A stretch of 64,000 nucleotides of DNA from Hirudinaria manillensis (GCA_034509925.1 CM067526.1:7554744-7618743), one strand, 5' to 3'; positions 1-14,100 are shown, counted from the first letter of the stretch. A program made the numbers and translations. Notes: a model not told the origin generated them from the sequence alone.

Positions 1-165
1 TGCTCGCCTTCTCTCGTACCTCTTTGTCTCGCCCTTTCTGCTTGACGGAGGGTGTTGATTCTTCCTTTGACCTCCTCCCACAGCACCATCAAACCGGCCT
101 TTTCGGCCTCACCCGAACTCTTCCATCTGCTGCGAAGGACCCTTTTCTCGCGCTTTAAATTTTTT
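1..165 (-). mobile_element. fragment of a LINE-type ORF (possible)
   Basis: This stretch is GC-rich compared with its surroundings. On the minus strand it reads as an open, charged peptide containing WEEVKGRINTLRQAERARQR. That resembles the Arg/Glu-rich linker ahead of the reverse transcriptase in LINEs with a restriction-like endonuclease, the class seen again at 57.65-58.74 kb. It runs off the left edge of the window. The assignment rests on composition and remembered family sequences, so it is tentative. The piece lies upstream of, or in an intron of, the ABCA gene. Confidence 0.35.
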
Positions 166-177
166 ATGTTTTAAATG

Positions 178-181
<4 letters not shown>

Positions 182-209
<28 letters not shown>
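182..209. repeat. (TA)n microsatellite
   Basis: A run of about 12 TA dinucleotides between the LINE-like fragment and the first visible ABCA exon. It is simple-sequence DNA with no sign of function. Confidence 0.9.
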
Positions 210-213
<4 letters not shown>

Positions 214-253
214 TTTATCTATTTATAAATTTACAAAATGATTACATCTCCAG

Positions 254-3200
254 ATTCAGGCGAACTGCCGCTCAGTGTCAAAGTTGGTGACAGTTATGTT
301 GTGCACAATTTAACTCATTTTGATGTGCAGGATTATCTCTATACAACTACATTAGAAAATCAGGAAAATAGGTTACTTTCTTTATTTTCACTAGAAATTT
401 GAAGTCAACCTAGTTCTGATGATAAAGGTAAATCGCATAAATACTATATGGTTTAAAAATGACCTATTTTTATTGTTTTTGTTCGTGATAACTTTACCGG
501 TCAGATATGGAGGCTTGGAATTCATCTCAAAAGTTCAGTCAGTAAGCGGCGAAGATAGTTCAGACGAGCTTTCAGAATTCATAAAGAATTTCGTTAATGT
601 TGGCGAAGATCTGGTAAAATTTGAAAACTTTACTTTTGAAAACCTTTCAAAGTTTGGAGAGGGCTGGAAAACGTTTAGAATTGAGGAACAACAGTTAGTT
701 AGAGTGAGTTTTCTTTAGTGAAGCTGTTTTAAACTTTTTGCTTTTGTCGTCATTCACTTTTTATTTATTCTGATAAAACTGACTGACTAACTTCAGTTAA
801 GCTTTCACTAGGCAAATAGCCTAATCAAAAACCAGTCTTTAGATTTACAAGTGCTCGTGAATCTCAAAACGCACCTGTACTATTTTAAATAAACCATTTG
901 AATAGTTAAATGAATTAAAATTAACAATGAAAAACGCACACACAATGCACACATATTGCATGTATCAAGATTTTTAACGTAAAGGCAAAAACTGTAAAAG
1001 AAATATTTTAAAATCTAATCACAATACGACTGCAATTAAACTTTAGTTTTAAAAATCTGTCTATTGTCAGGAAGGGGAACGTAGACAGTTAAGGTCAGAA
1101 ACACTTTCAGAATTATAGAACTATGAGTGTACTTCAAGCATGTAACAATCCAAATTAAAACTTTCTAATAACATGTAATAAAATTAATTCCCTAGCGGGA
1201 ACGGGGACTTAAACGCATCGGACAATTTATGGAATTTTCCAAATATTTCAACCGTTAGAAACACTTGGGCTCTTTTTAAATCAAAATTTTGGACAAACGG
1301 ATGGGTGAAAGGGCTGACCGTTATTCTAATCATTGACGAAACGTAACGATCGATAAATGGATATAAAATACACGAAAACATTATTACGGCGAATAAAGCA
1401 TAAAATACCACAAGGCTGGTTTCGTAGACACCTTCGTGTTTCTTCGTCGTTTTCTGAATTAATTGAGAGTTTCAGTTTTCAATAAAAAATAACTTATTAT
1501 CTTCAGATATGGCATAATGACTTTGGTAAGCTCTCTTTGCCGTCGTATGTGAATATTTTGAGTAATGCCTTATTGAGATTCAAAGGCCTACATATCCTGA
1601 CATCTAGTGCGCCGCTTGGCTTAATAGAAATATTTCAAACAAGGTAGGACCAATAAAAATTTAATTTATTAGCTTTTTGCTAGAAAGATTAACCACACCT
1701 ATTTTTTTTATTTTTATAATTTAATCCATTTTTGACTTGTTTGTATCTTAGTTAAGCCGGTGGATTTTGACACGCGTCTACCTCAGTAGGTATTCACTCA
1801 AGCTAAGCCTAATTACTTTGTTAATTAACGAGTCTCCAAATGACTTACTCAAACTGACATTTTCATTTTAAAGAGACAGAGATTCATTTAAAATCATGAT
1901 TAATATTAATTCAATAGATAAATTCTCTTTCCAAAAATCAAGTAAAAAATAAAGGAGTAGAAAATAGAAAAAGATTTTCCCAAAACAGTGCGCGACCAAT
2001 TTCCGACAGACATTATAAATAACTAATGCCTTTTATTTATCAGAGGAGCCAAATATTTAAGCGGCTTTGGAGTGATCATAATATTTGCCCTTTGTTTGGC
2101 TATGGTTACGGCCAGTTTCGCCATATTTTCTACAGATGAAAGAATGACTGGCTTCAAGCATCTGCAATTGGTCAGCGGTGTTTTTCCCTCGGCCTACTGG
2201 CTTTCAAATTTTCTGTGGGACATGGTTCGTTGATTTATATTTTCTTTTATAAACGTTGGAACGAACAAAGTCTCTGGGATCTTCTACGCCTATATTTATA
2301 TTTGCTCAACCCAAAATATCGAAAGTCAAAAAGTAATGATCGAGGACCTATGATTAACAGCCGAGGAACGACATTTGAATGTGTGTCCTAATTTTTCACT
2401 TTAACGGATGCTAACCGATGCCGAAATCATGTGACCCCATTAATTTGAACACGGCGAATCCTTCCTTGGTCTGATTATAATAATCGTAATAAATAATAGT
2501 AAGCGAATTTGGCGCCATAATGGAATGCCGATTAGACCGTATCTGGCCTAAAGGCCGGAGTTGACCAACCCCCGATACAAGTTGTGAAGGAGAAATATTT
2601 TCTAAAGTGATGGAAGAACTGCTTACTAAGCAGTGATCTCGAGATCTTGATTTCTTTCCTGTTAATTGATTTAAGTGAATTGGAGTAGGAAAAAATAAAT
2701 CTTTGAAAGATTCTGAAGAGATCATCCGAAAGCAATGACTAGCCATATTATGGAAAACCACGATTTTTTATTCAAAATTATAGTTTCTTTGCCCAAACTG
2801 ACATTATATGACTTATGTCGAGTAGTCTGAACCGATGACCTGAGAATGACTTTTCAGAAGTCGAAGACATTATTGTTGCCACGATATGACATGACCGAGT
2901 TTTTTCTATATTTTATTTAATAAAATTTAATAAGCAACTTTTTTTAACAGTTTCAGAGTTATAGATTACTAAAATAACTTTGCAATTAATGCAAAGTAAT
3001 AAATAATAAAAGTTGGAGTTCATTTGCACCCCGAGATCTGAAGCAGTCGCAAAAGTCTAATATCTTTTTCTTATGAACGCGCATATTTAACATTATTTTT
3101 CAATTTATTGTCATTAACATCTAAATAAAGCATTCAATTGTTATTATGACATAGTTACATTTACGATTTTCTTCGACAGGTAACATTTATGATCATGGTA

Positions 3201-6200
3201 ATCATCTTCTTCATTGGCATATTAATCTATATAAATTATGAAATTTTGTCCTCAAAATATTTGGGGAAGGCGTTTCTACTCACTATCTGTTACGGGTTTG
3301 TTCAGTAACTTTAACCTTGTAATTGTTTAAATGTAAACTTGCACATTTTTCTAAACCTTTAATGAGAAAAAATGTTCTTCGTTTCTATTATCGTTTCTTT
3401 GTTTTTATTGATTAATTTAATCCCTTATGCAAACGAAAGTGTAATTTGCCAGGGATGTAGTTGCATAAACAAAGCGAATTGTAAAGCAATACCCAAATAG
3501 GGCATGAAGGGTGTGGCAAAAATTTGGGCTGCACCAACGCTTCCGTTTTACATCACAGTCTTTTTCACTAACTCAGTATCTAATTCATCCAGCCTGTTAC
3601 AGCCATTCCTGTTGAGAAACCGGAAGGGGCTGAGAGTATACAGTGCGTGTCATAAGGTTGGGACACCCACGTTTTTTAGCCATAATTTTGTTTATAAAAG
3701 TCATATATAAACCATTTATTTATATGATAAGTAGATGTTCATTAGCTACTGGGAGATATTAATTTCAGTGATTTTGGGCAACTATATTTTGTAATTTAAG
3801 CAAAAAACTGGAAATATGAAAAAAAGTGACAGTCGGTGAACCTCATATGAAAGCAAAAATCTTTATTTTTCCGGTTGAAACAAACGTTTAAAATCTAAAA
3901 TAAATAAAGCTGACAATGTGTTTTGTCATTCTTTTTTGAAATACTTCCTGAACTCGATCTTTCATTAATTTCAACAAGAGTATCAGCCTCTTATTGTCCA
4001 ACTTTATCATCTCCTCGCTCAGACATTTTTTGCAATTCAAAGTGCTAGGTTTTTACATAACATTAGAATATACTTGATTATTGAGGAATCCCAACACATT
4101 TTCAGTAGGAATTTGGGCCGGAAGTCGAATCAGACCACTTTAAGACATAGATTCTTCTTCTGGAAAATAACCTTTTTTGGTATTGAGATGTGGATGGAAC
4201 CATTATTTTGTTAAAAGATGACCTTATCCATTTTAAATCTAATGTATAGGCATAGGATGTTTTTTTTTTATAATTTAAACTCATTCTGAGCAATTTTGTT
4301 TCCCCTTTAAGACCACCACATCTGATGAACCAAGAGAAGAAATGGCAGCCCAACAATGACCTCCAAAATTTCTTTTCAAAGAGTGATTTTGGGGACTTCT
4401 GACATTATGCCAATAACATTTGGACCCATATGGACTGTCAAACTTAAAATGTTTCTCATCTGAAAAATTGCAATGCTCCAAATCACATTCAAACTCATCA
4501 TCTCTTCGAGCCAATTCAATCAAATCCTTTTGTGATGTTTTGTCAAGAATGTCTTCTACTGGCGCTTTCTATACTTTAAAAATCGGCTTCTCCGAAGGTA
4601 TCTACATATTGGAGACTTGGTTAAATTCAATTTCAACTTTTTTTCAAGCCCCGTTGAAGAGAATTCTCCCTTGCAAGCTTCACGAACAAGAATTCTCTTC
4701 TGACGATGATCCAGTGTTCGAGTTCTTCCTTATACTTAGGTGGTTCTATAACTATCTGGATCCTTTAAAAATCATCTGACAACATTTCTGGAACATTTAA
4801 ACACTTTTGAAATTTCAGAAAATGACTTTATTTAGCTCATTTAATACCTTAATTTGTCCTTTCTCCATTTCAGCAAGAATCCAATTATAATAAGCTTAAC
4901 TAGCATTTTTTTATTTAATCAAATAATTATTTAACATTACCCTTCATATATATAACCTTATTATAATAGCCACTAGTAGTGGTCCATGTAATAAAATGCT
5001 ATTTCCTGCACAGGAAGAGACACCATCCTTAATCTTTGAAACGCCTCTAAACAACATCAAAGGGATTTTTCCAAGTAGTGTCATTCATATTCAAATTATG
5101 CTTCACAAACATATTGAAATTTTATTAAGTGAGAATAGAGGCATGAAATAATTGAAACTTTGGGCAATTACACGCTACGGATTTTCAGAAAACTAGACAA
5201 AATGTAAAACTTTAGCCCCTGTCCCAACCTTATGACACGCACTGTATAAATAGGTAGAACATTCTAGACGTTTCGGTGATGGAACTTTGTTTTAAGCACA
5301 GTTACTGTCGACGGTTCGATAGAATAGTGTTTCCGAGTAGGAAATAAAATACTTTACACCCAAACGTGTTGTGTGCTGCAACACAGCCCTTATCCAAACC
5401 TTATTCAGACCCTACCCTAGCCCTAACCTACTTCCAGACTCTGGAAATCATGGCTCGTCGACAAATCTTGAGCCTGTGAGTTGTCTTGCCTGTCACTTAT
5501 TAATGCACACATTATGAAAAGCCCAACGATAATGTAAAAGTCCGTTTTTATTCGATCCTTTAGCAGCGAAAATATATACCTAATGCTATCCCTTTAAAGT
5601 TTACATCTAAATAATCAAAAATGTTAACTAATCGCAAAAGAAAGTCTGATGCAAATTCCAAAAACATAATAAATAAGCTCAGTGACACTCGCTATCAGTT
5701 GTCCTACAGAGCAGTTACTAATGGACTCCTCAAAAAATAGGAATCATTGCAAGTGACGCGTTCTTAACACGAGAGGAAATGACTAAATTCTCAAGGGGAA
5801 TGCTTATTATTCGCTAGAATAGTTGCTTGAGTCCGATTCTTCGAATAAAATAATAGTTTATTTAAGCATATAATATTTTAAAATATTAATATTAAAAAGT
5901 GATTTTCAGACTTGCCGCAGTACCGTTCAGCTATTTCGTCTCTTTCTTTTTCAAAGAAGGGAGCAATGCATTTTTAGTTTTGTTGTTATTAAATTGGTAT
6001 GGCGTCCTGAGGGGGGGTGCATATGTTTTGATGAAAAAGTTTATATTCGCCGACGTCCGACCCTATGGTGATCTCATGGTACCTTCTCTTACTTATAGTC
6101 TGGACCTATTGGCTTCATACGAAGATAGATTACTTGATTCAAAAATTGGTACACATTTAGTTCAAAACTCTTTAGTTCGTTTTTATCGCCTCTTGCAGAG

Positions 6201-9200
6201 GTGACTTGCCAAAGTCGGCTAGCTAGATTTTGAACACGAACGCATTAAGATTGTTGTCGAATTTGTCGATTTTACTGAAAATGGAAAAATGATAGAAGTC
6301 TAAAATTACGAAATTATGATGGATAGTTTCCAATAAAAATGTAGACCAAGGGAATTAACACTATGACCTCACACTATTTGCTGACTTCCTGAAAGTTTTT
6401 TTTTACAGAGGATATTATGAACCAAGATATAAACTATATGCTACTGAACTAGGCTGTAGTTATGATCTGATGGCTAGGACATCTACCTCTCGCAGTGGCG
6501 GTACCCAATTGCGAGAGGAGTATCCTGATCCATTGTGCAACGGACGTTAATAAACGGTGACGACCACATAGTCTGAGCCGCTGGCTGATTATGATTATGG
6601 TTGAGAATCTCGACATGCACAAAAGTCCGTATTAGAGGCAGCGGTAAATTAATTAAAAGAAACGTATCGCTTTACTTGACCTCACAATCTCGGATGAATC
6701 TGAATTTCAGACTTATAGATCTTTCTCGACGAAAGATGCCTTGCCATACGTGATGTAGCAGTATGATGCAATATGAATAAGTATAGTGCTGGCTTAAATA
6801 CAACCCATTCCTTCAACGCAAAATATTATAGTCGAGCTCAAAAGAGGAGATGTCGCCAAACTGTCTGTGGCAGTTTGGTAAAGTTTTGGACACTCAAGTC
6901 CTTCATGGACCTCTACAAAAGCCATGTAAAAACCATTTAAGAAATGTACAAAATCAGGCAATCATTTGAACGTAATACCTGGAAAAGAAAAGAACTTATT
7001 AATATATTGTATATATTCAAAATGCTAGCAATGACTTCATACTTGTTCGGTCAGGACTTACTAGAATTACTAGTTTATTTGTTAATGTAATTAGTTTTTA
7101 ACAAATAAATAACTAATAAAAGAAAGAATTAATAGTAATGACAGCGAATTTGTGTATCATAGCGGCAGAGGAGCTAATGTCCTACTTTCTTGCATGTATG
7201 AATGATTCGATTAAATTTTTAACTTTAATTAAGATATAACATGGTCTAATGCTCAAATAATTTCTTGATAACAGAGATGATGATGCAAGCTTTTTCCAAA
7301 AATGCGACCCAGAAATCACCTCATTATGAACATTGTGAGGTTTACTTGTTACTGCAGGCAGTTGTCTTCTTACTTGCAATTGTGTCCAGTCGAAATATAG
7401 TGTTTCTAGCGAATAAAGTGTATAATTTCAGAGTCAGGTAATTTTAAAAAAAAATTGTCTACTATGTATTAATTGACTTGAATTCTTAATTAATATAATT
7501 CAGAAGGTACAGACACACATGCGAACACTTCCTATAAATGAAAGTTTAACTTCAACGCAACTTTTAATTAGTTTATAGTCAGAAAAGTCGGTTATAACCG
7601 GTATGAATAGCATGTAATTAGTATAATTTAGTGGATGTCTTCACTGAAATGCCATCATAAGTAAAAAAAAATTATTCCTAAATTCATCAGTAGCATTTCG
7701 GTGTTTCCAGGATGACATTAGATACGGTTAAAGATTCTCCTATGGATGAAGACGTTAAGAATGAAGAAAATCGTATTGCTTCAAATATTATTAGCGGTGA
7801 TCTGATAGTGGCAAATAACTTAAAAAAAGTAAAGACATTCTTCCAGAACGAAAACCCGAACATGACATGAGTCATAATCAACTTAATGGCTAATTGAATT
7901 AGTACAGATAAAATAATTAAATCGATGTAATTATCGTTTTTTAGATTTATTCCCCAAATATTACATTGTCTACTCTGAATTTTTTAATTGGAACGAGTTA
8001 CGGAATGTTAAACGCCGTCAAGGGCATTTCATTTGGAGTTAGACGGTCTGAATGCTTCGGTCTTCTTGGCGTTAACGGAGCTGGTAAAACGACCGTTTTT
8101 AAGATGGTCACTGGAGAAATATTCCCGACATCAGGAGATGTAATCATCAGTGGAATAAGGTTTGATGGTTTGATCTTTCATTATATTATTTTCAAATTGA
8201 ATTTTATATGAAACTATGTGGAACGGGGGACTTAAAATGAGTGCCTTGCCATATTTATCTTTCTCAATAAATTAAAGTTAATGTTAACTTAGTGTGTTTG
8301 GTTCTTGTGTGCTTGGAAAAATGACGTATTAGAGTTCATTAGTAGTGCTGTCATTTCTCCGCGTTTCGTCCCCGGTATAACTTGCCTGCCAGTTGGACTT
8401 GGCCGACCACATCGCTAGTTGGTTTCGGCCTGGGTATGTAGGGTAGGTGTGAGAATTAAAGTCCTCTGAATAATCAGGTGGACGGAGCAGGACTACTTGC
8501 TCAAGTTATAACCATCTCCGCTTAACGGCAATAATGGGTCATCTGTTCGACGATCTTGAACCAGCAGTGAACGCTCCTGTAACAGAAAACTCTTTAGACC
8601 AATAAAACCTCCCTGGAGAATCTAGTGTAACTAGAAATTCTTAGCTAACTCGTAACATGCCTAGTTAGCAGTGCGTGGAGCTTCAAGGCTTTCTTTAGCT
8701 GTTTTTAGCCATCATTTGCATATCAACTAGTATTTTAATATAAAATTGACGATCGTTAATGATGGCGGCCAAAACACTTTTTGAGAAGTAATAACGAGTT
8801 GAATTTTGCTTATCACTTCTCCAAAATTTTGGTTGCTGCTGGAGACAGTAAAGCAATATTTCAACTTGCTTTACATCAAACCTCATCTCTAGGAGATTGC
8901 GCCACCCAAACGCTCCAAGCGTCCTTGATGTTTGCTTGCTTATCAAAACCCTCTTAATGCTTATTTATGTTGCTAATATGAGTAGAGAAAAGATGGAAAT
9001 TATAGCTGTTGTAGTGAGGTAATAATAATATACCTTTTTAAGGAAACAACAATAACCCAGTCAACTTAGATTAAAACACAATACAAAAAAACATGTAAAA
9101 AAACATCTTATATTATAATCGACTTCATAATCAACATAATTCATGACAGTTTTCTGAATTAGCTTCTTTGACTTCATTGGCAGCATCAACAAGAACAAGA

Positions 9201-10947
9201 CGAAAGCTCAACAGCATTTGGGTTACTGTCCTCAGTTCGATTCCTTTTCTTCGCTCTTGACTGTCAGGGAACATTTGTTTCTATTCACTGGAATTAGGGG
9301 AGTTCCCCAGAATTATTCATTAGAAGTAAGTATCATTTGCTGTGAACATGTGAAGGCAATGTTACCAATAGGGGAAATATGCATTGATTATTACTATATT
9401 ACTATTACATTGGTGAGTCTTATGTTCAATTATACCAGATGATAATGCAATTAGTTATTTAATAATGGCATGTCTTGGCGCACACACTACTAGGCCACAT
9501 TTTGAAGAACTTGCCGGTCAGAAAAGTCGATTATAAGCGGTATGAATGAGTGATTCGGATAATTTAGTAAATGCTAATTTAACTATCTCCATTGAAATGC
9601 AATCAAAAGTGAAAATTATCAGCGAATGAAACTGAAGACAATTTAAGGAATTGGTCAGGAGCAGTAAATTTGATTAATGATTCTTAGACGTGATACTTCT
9701 TAATTAATAATGAGGATAATGAAAGCCAAATATCCATTAAAAAAAACTTTCATGATCCCATCAGTTTGTTGGATAATTTGGGAAATATTTTAATTATTAG
9801 GACAAATATTTCCATTATTGCAAATTCAGGTTGTGAATTGGGCGCTGCACAACTTTGGACTGCAGTCTTTCGCTAACTATTATCCTCGACAACTCTCAGG
9901 TGGAAATAGGAGGAAATTGTCTGTGGCTCTTGCAATTCTTGGAGACACCGATTTGATTTGTCTTGTGAGTACTTCACCAATCAGTTTTTATTGTTTGAAT
10001 AGTCTGAAATTTCGTCTTCTTTTCATGTATTAAGTAAGTGTAATTTCTGACATTTTGATTATTGCTAATTAAATGAATTATATCTAATCAACCAAAGGAT
10101 GAACCGACGACGGGCGTGGACCCGCATGCGAGATCGTACATTTGGAAAGCTGTTTATGAGGCCAACAGTAACGACCGAGCTGTCATATTTACTTCTCATA
10201 GGTTGCTGAAACTATGTCATCATAATCTATGTATAAAAATATATACTGTATATAACACATTATTTGATTACCATAAAAAATGTTCATTACAAAAGAGTAT
10301 CATCTCACATGGCTTTACATTTTTATACATTAAAGATTAAACATTATAAATAAATTTCATAAATGAATCCATTTTTTCTTGAATTATGCAGCATGGAAGA
10401 ATGCGAAGCTTTGTGCAGCCGGATAACAATTATGGTGGCTGGCAAGATGAGATGCATAGGGAACATGCAGCACATCAAAACCAAGCTAGTCCATGGTTTT
10501 AATAAGTGTTTAAAGAAAAATCCTGTTAAGATGATCTCTAATATCAATTTCAAAACGTAATTTGTGGGGGTTTTTTTGTAGATTTAGCAAAGGATACATC
10601 ATCAACATAAAGCTTAACTCCAAAGGAGTGTTAAAAGATTCAATAAACGAGGCGAAAAAATTCATGAGCGACAATATGCCGGATGCCTGGTTGGTTTCGA
10701 CCCACTACAGCGTGTTGGCATACCAAGCGCCTCTAGACTCAAAGTCTCTACCGTCTGCATTGGAAAGTCTCAACGCAGCAAAAAAACGAGGCATTTGCGA
10801 GGATTTTGTTTTAAACCAGACGACTTTGGAACAGGTGCTTTTCAGGCTTTAAAATGTTTGGTTTAACCGTTTTAATGTCTTTATTTTAATCCATAATAGG
10901 TTTTCGTGGAGTTTGCCGAAGAGGCTGCAAAAAATGCCGCGAATTAA
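254..10947 (+). CDS. ABCA-family lipid transporter, C-terminal half (partial at 5')
   Basis: An ATP-binding cassette subfamily A transporter, a full-size membrane lipid exporter or floppase. Only the second half is in the window. Exons, approximately: 254-371, 505-703, 1507-1643, 2044-2224, 3180-3295, 5910-6016, 7357-7437, 7711-7828, 7945-8159, 9163-9325, 9830-9964, 10098-10201, 10392-10505, 10582-10834, 10900-10947. The early exons hold the end of extracellular loop 2 (NALLR) and the family hallmark HLQLVSG..YWLSNF..D, followed by membrane segments. NBD2 has Walker [11 protein letters not shown]-loop GYCPQFD, signature [14 protein letters not shown], Walker B/D-loop DEPTTGVDP and switch TSH. 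The C-terminus is short ([15 protein letters not shown] then stop). Reading frames join across most introns. Two points are unresolved: exons between 6016 and 7357 may be missing, and the donor near 10.5 kb is ambiguous. The subfamily member (A1, A3 or another) cannot be told. Confidence 0.92.
3641..5244 (-). mobile_element. Tc1/mariner-like DNA transposon, degenerate
   Basis: A 1604-bp element in an ABCA intron. It is bounded by inverted repeats starting CAGTGCGTGTCATAAGGTTG (left) with the complement on the right, and each end is flanked by TA, the Tc1/mariner target duplication. The interior carries a decayed transposase on the minus strand. The two termini match each other closely over about 25 bp. 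Pieces of related ends occur at 22387 and near 53910, so the family was active in this genome. Confidence 0.9.
3900..4530 (-). pseudogene. Tc1-like transposase, broken
   Basis: Remnant of a DDE transposase. Around 4523-4281 a Tc1-type block is legible ([20 protein letters not shown], then [12 protein letters not shown]), including the Asp of the second catalytic position. Further on, in other frames, QDNGSIHI-like and [15 protein letters not shown] pieces correspond to the third acidic region and the C-terminus. Several frameshifts and stops separate them, and no full-length ORF remains. The protein cannot be made from this copy. Confidence 0.8.
7578..7670. repeat. diverged interspersed repeat, copy 1
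   Basis: About 95 bp beginning GTCAGAAAAGTCGGTTATAA that recurs in the same orientation at 9517 in another ABCA intron. The copies share the start, a central AATTTAGT block and the CACTGAAATGC-like end with substitutions and small indels. It is probably an old short interspersed element. No coding potential was seen. Confidence 0.6.
9517..9620. repeat. diverged interspersed repeat, copy 2
   Basis: Second copy of the intronic repeat found at 7578-7670, in direct orientation and about 10 bp longer through indels. Confidence 0.6.
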
Positions 10948-11182
10948 ATTTATCATTTATGACAAAAGAAGTATTCATTTATTATTTTTAAGTTTTCGAA
11001 TTGGCATTACGGTTTTATTCTCTAATTTGCCAACAACAAATGCCTTCCCTTGCCTTCAAAGAAGTGTTTGTTACTTGTTAAAGGAAAGATAAATATTGAA
11101 AAAATAAGATTGTTGGTTAACAGACATTCCTAAGACAAGAGTGCAACTCAGAATAAAGACGTTGACATCTATGCAAATCGAC

Positions 11183-14100
11183 TTAGAGCTTTGCATGTTC
11201 GATCTTTCTAAGTGTTCCGAGTAGTTGCCAGACGTCCTGTTGAAAAGAATGAAGAATTTCAAACAACCGCACTTATTTTACCGAACGAATTTCTTTTACT
11301 AACCTCGTCCACGTCCATAGGAAGAGCTTGTGTCGAATCCAAAATATTTTGAAATATTTCTCCGTCGTAATTTCCGATGCAACTGTCGACCTCAGCGTCC
11401 GTGTGATCAAAGGCATCTCCGAAAGCGACTGCATTATCTGCCAATTCCTCTACCAGAGCTTCTGTTGATGCCTTGAGAAGTTGTATGGTTGCTGGCGTCG
11501 CGAAGTCGTCCTGTTTAAGGGTTAATGGAATGGAATTTTTCAGAAATTATTTCAACTTGGTCCGAAGAATTTCAACAAAACGGACAAATTCTTATACATA
11601 CATAATGTGTTATCCATTTAAATTGAATCAATCCTTAAATTGTAAGCGATTCAACATTAATTTAATAAATAGCAGTTTGATACGCATTTGATGATATCTC
11701 ATCCGAAATAACTTTAAAATTGCTCAAACTTTAGTGCGTTAAACTTGGCCATACAAGGCCATTTGAGAACTTACCTCGTGGAAAAGGTTTCTTGTTAAAA
11801 ATAATTTAGTGAAATGAATGTAATCAAAATACTTGAAAATTAATTGAAAATACTCTCGCCTGGAGAAGGACATCCTTGTTGTTGATTAAATTATGAGCGG
11901 CATGGTACCGTAGCAAGTTAGACATCGTCAGTTGTAAAGGGATGTCCTCAATGGACCGAACGACTTTAAGAAATGAATCCACGGCATACTTCATTGAGTG
12001 AACCTTGATGGACAAATGTAACGGAATTGAATTGCAATAAGTTGACAAGTTTTGAAATCTAGGCGATGCCTCAAGGAGTTAATAATTAACTTATGATGTT
12101 AAATTGCCAATTAAGTCATGTAGATTTCCCCCCATCGGAAAAGAATGTAATGCGTTTAAGGCCTAAAATCGGGGACAGACGTACTTTGGAAGGCGAGACT
12201 CTGTACTTGACATAATACCTATTTATTATAATTTATCCGATATGGTCGATATTCTCGACATTTTAGATGATTTCAAAATTTATGTTAGAATTAAAATCAT
12301 TTGAATGTTTTATAAAAGTTAATGAAAGTTAATGAAATAACTGCTTAAGTGAATCACACAGCAACCTTTGACAGATCATTATTGGCAAAATTATCTACAA
12401 TTGGAGTTCAATGTTTTATCTTTGATAATTATAAACGCTTTTTTCTTAATTTCATTTTGATGCCCTAACTAAACTGATTGTTTTACTGGAGATGGCTGTT
12501 TTGTGATCGTTGTTAAAACGTCCTTCTAGGGCTTTGACAACGCAAAAATTATGGCAGTTAATGTTAAAATTATCGAAAAAAATTAAATAACACATTATCA
12601 TTATGCATAAAGTGATAACTGGAATTACTGCGAAAGATTATAACAATACCTCGGCTGCTCTAACGAGATCTACAGAGCACTTGTTCCAGGCTTCGTGTGC
12701 CTTCAATCCACTTCTTAACAAGAGTTTCATCTTCTCATTGACTTTATTCAAGAGTCTGTAAAAATTGGAATTCTTTCATTTTAGCGTTGTCAGGCATAAC
12801 CTAGACACTTATGATAGTATTTATATATAATCGCTGACCGCAAATTGACCTGCGAGGACTTGCGTTGCAAGTAATAACTAGCTGAGGGAGGTTAGACTAC
12901 GCTGGAATACCCCTATCTGGCCGAAGTTCGCCGACTTCTGCATGCATTAAACTTACAAGCATTTAAAGAAATTTTTAACTTAAGACCTCGATGGAGAATT
13001 AAAATTGTGGACCATTCTCCCATTTATATTTTGAAATAATAATTAATACAAAGTATTCTCCATGAATTATTATTAAAATAGCAGATGCATATCGGATTGT
13101 AACCAGAGGACCATTTCATCCGTTCAACCGGTAAAAAGTAAGGAAACAAACAGCATTATAATTTATTATTAATTGAATTCTAATTGAAAACCTGGACGAT
13201 AAATATTCATGAGCTTCAACCAGTCCTTCCAATTTAGGTTCTCCGTCGATAGACGTTTGCGTCCATTCCCGATCGTCAAGATATTTCGTGGTCTCTCCTT
13301 TGGGGTGGACTCCATTAATTACTTTTATTAAATATCTGTAATAAGTGCAATATTTAATATTTATTATTCATCTTCTAAACTATCACTGATCCTTGCGCGA
13401 ATGAGGGACGAGATAAAAGTTTATAATTTATGCCAATACAACTTATAATCCGTTTATTATAATATTATTATATCTGGTCAACCGGTAAAGACTTAAAAAG
13501 AAATACTCGATACTATGTCTTACTTTTTACAAGCGTTCTTAACGATGAAGTATGAGCTTTTGTTTATTAGTTTTAAGATTTTTAATCGTTTTTAGAAAAT
13601 GTTTTTTTGAAAATTATTTTAAGACCAGTGACTGTTATTAATAGGAAATTTCTTTCGACGGCCTTGTTCATTCTTATAAGTCATTTGACTTTTTTGAAAA
13701 GTATTGAGTACTATTAAATATAAAAATATTCTTAATGCTCAAAAATGAAACAGATATGTTCCCTGAAGATCTGAGAATATTTTAAACATTTCATATTTCT
13801 AAAACCATCGTTTTTACTAGAAAAGAGTTAATATTACCTCGCCAATTGTAGGTAGAGAACAGTATTCTCTCCGTCTATTGTCACACCTGGTGCAACATGT
13901 TCGTACAATTTTGGAAAAGCACTTGCAAGCAAATGGCCAACATTTCCACAGAGATGCCTGCATTTTTCTATCTCCTCCACCGCTTTGTTCGTTGAAAGCA
14001 CCTTCAATCCCGATGATATTGCATGCAACTGGATATCGGAAGAAATTCTATCGCATTACAAACTGATATAATTGTTGTTCATCGATTATATGAATTTTTA

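Noticed and set aside
5330..5480. CCCTAACC-like words suggesting telomeric repeats
   Set aside because: Only a few imperfect, unphased occurrences; no array.
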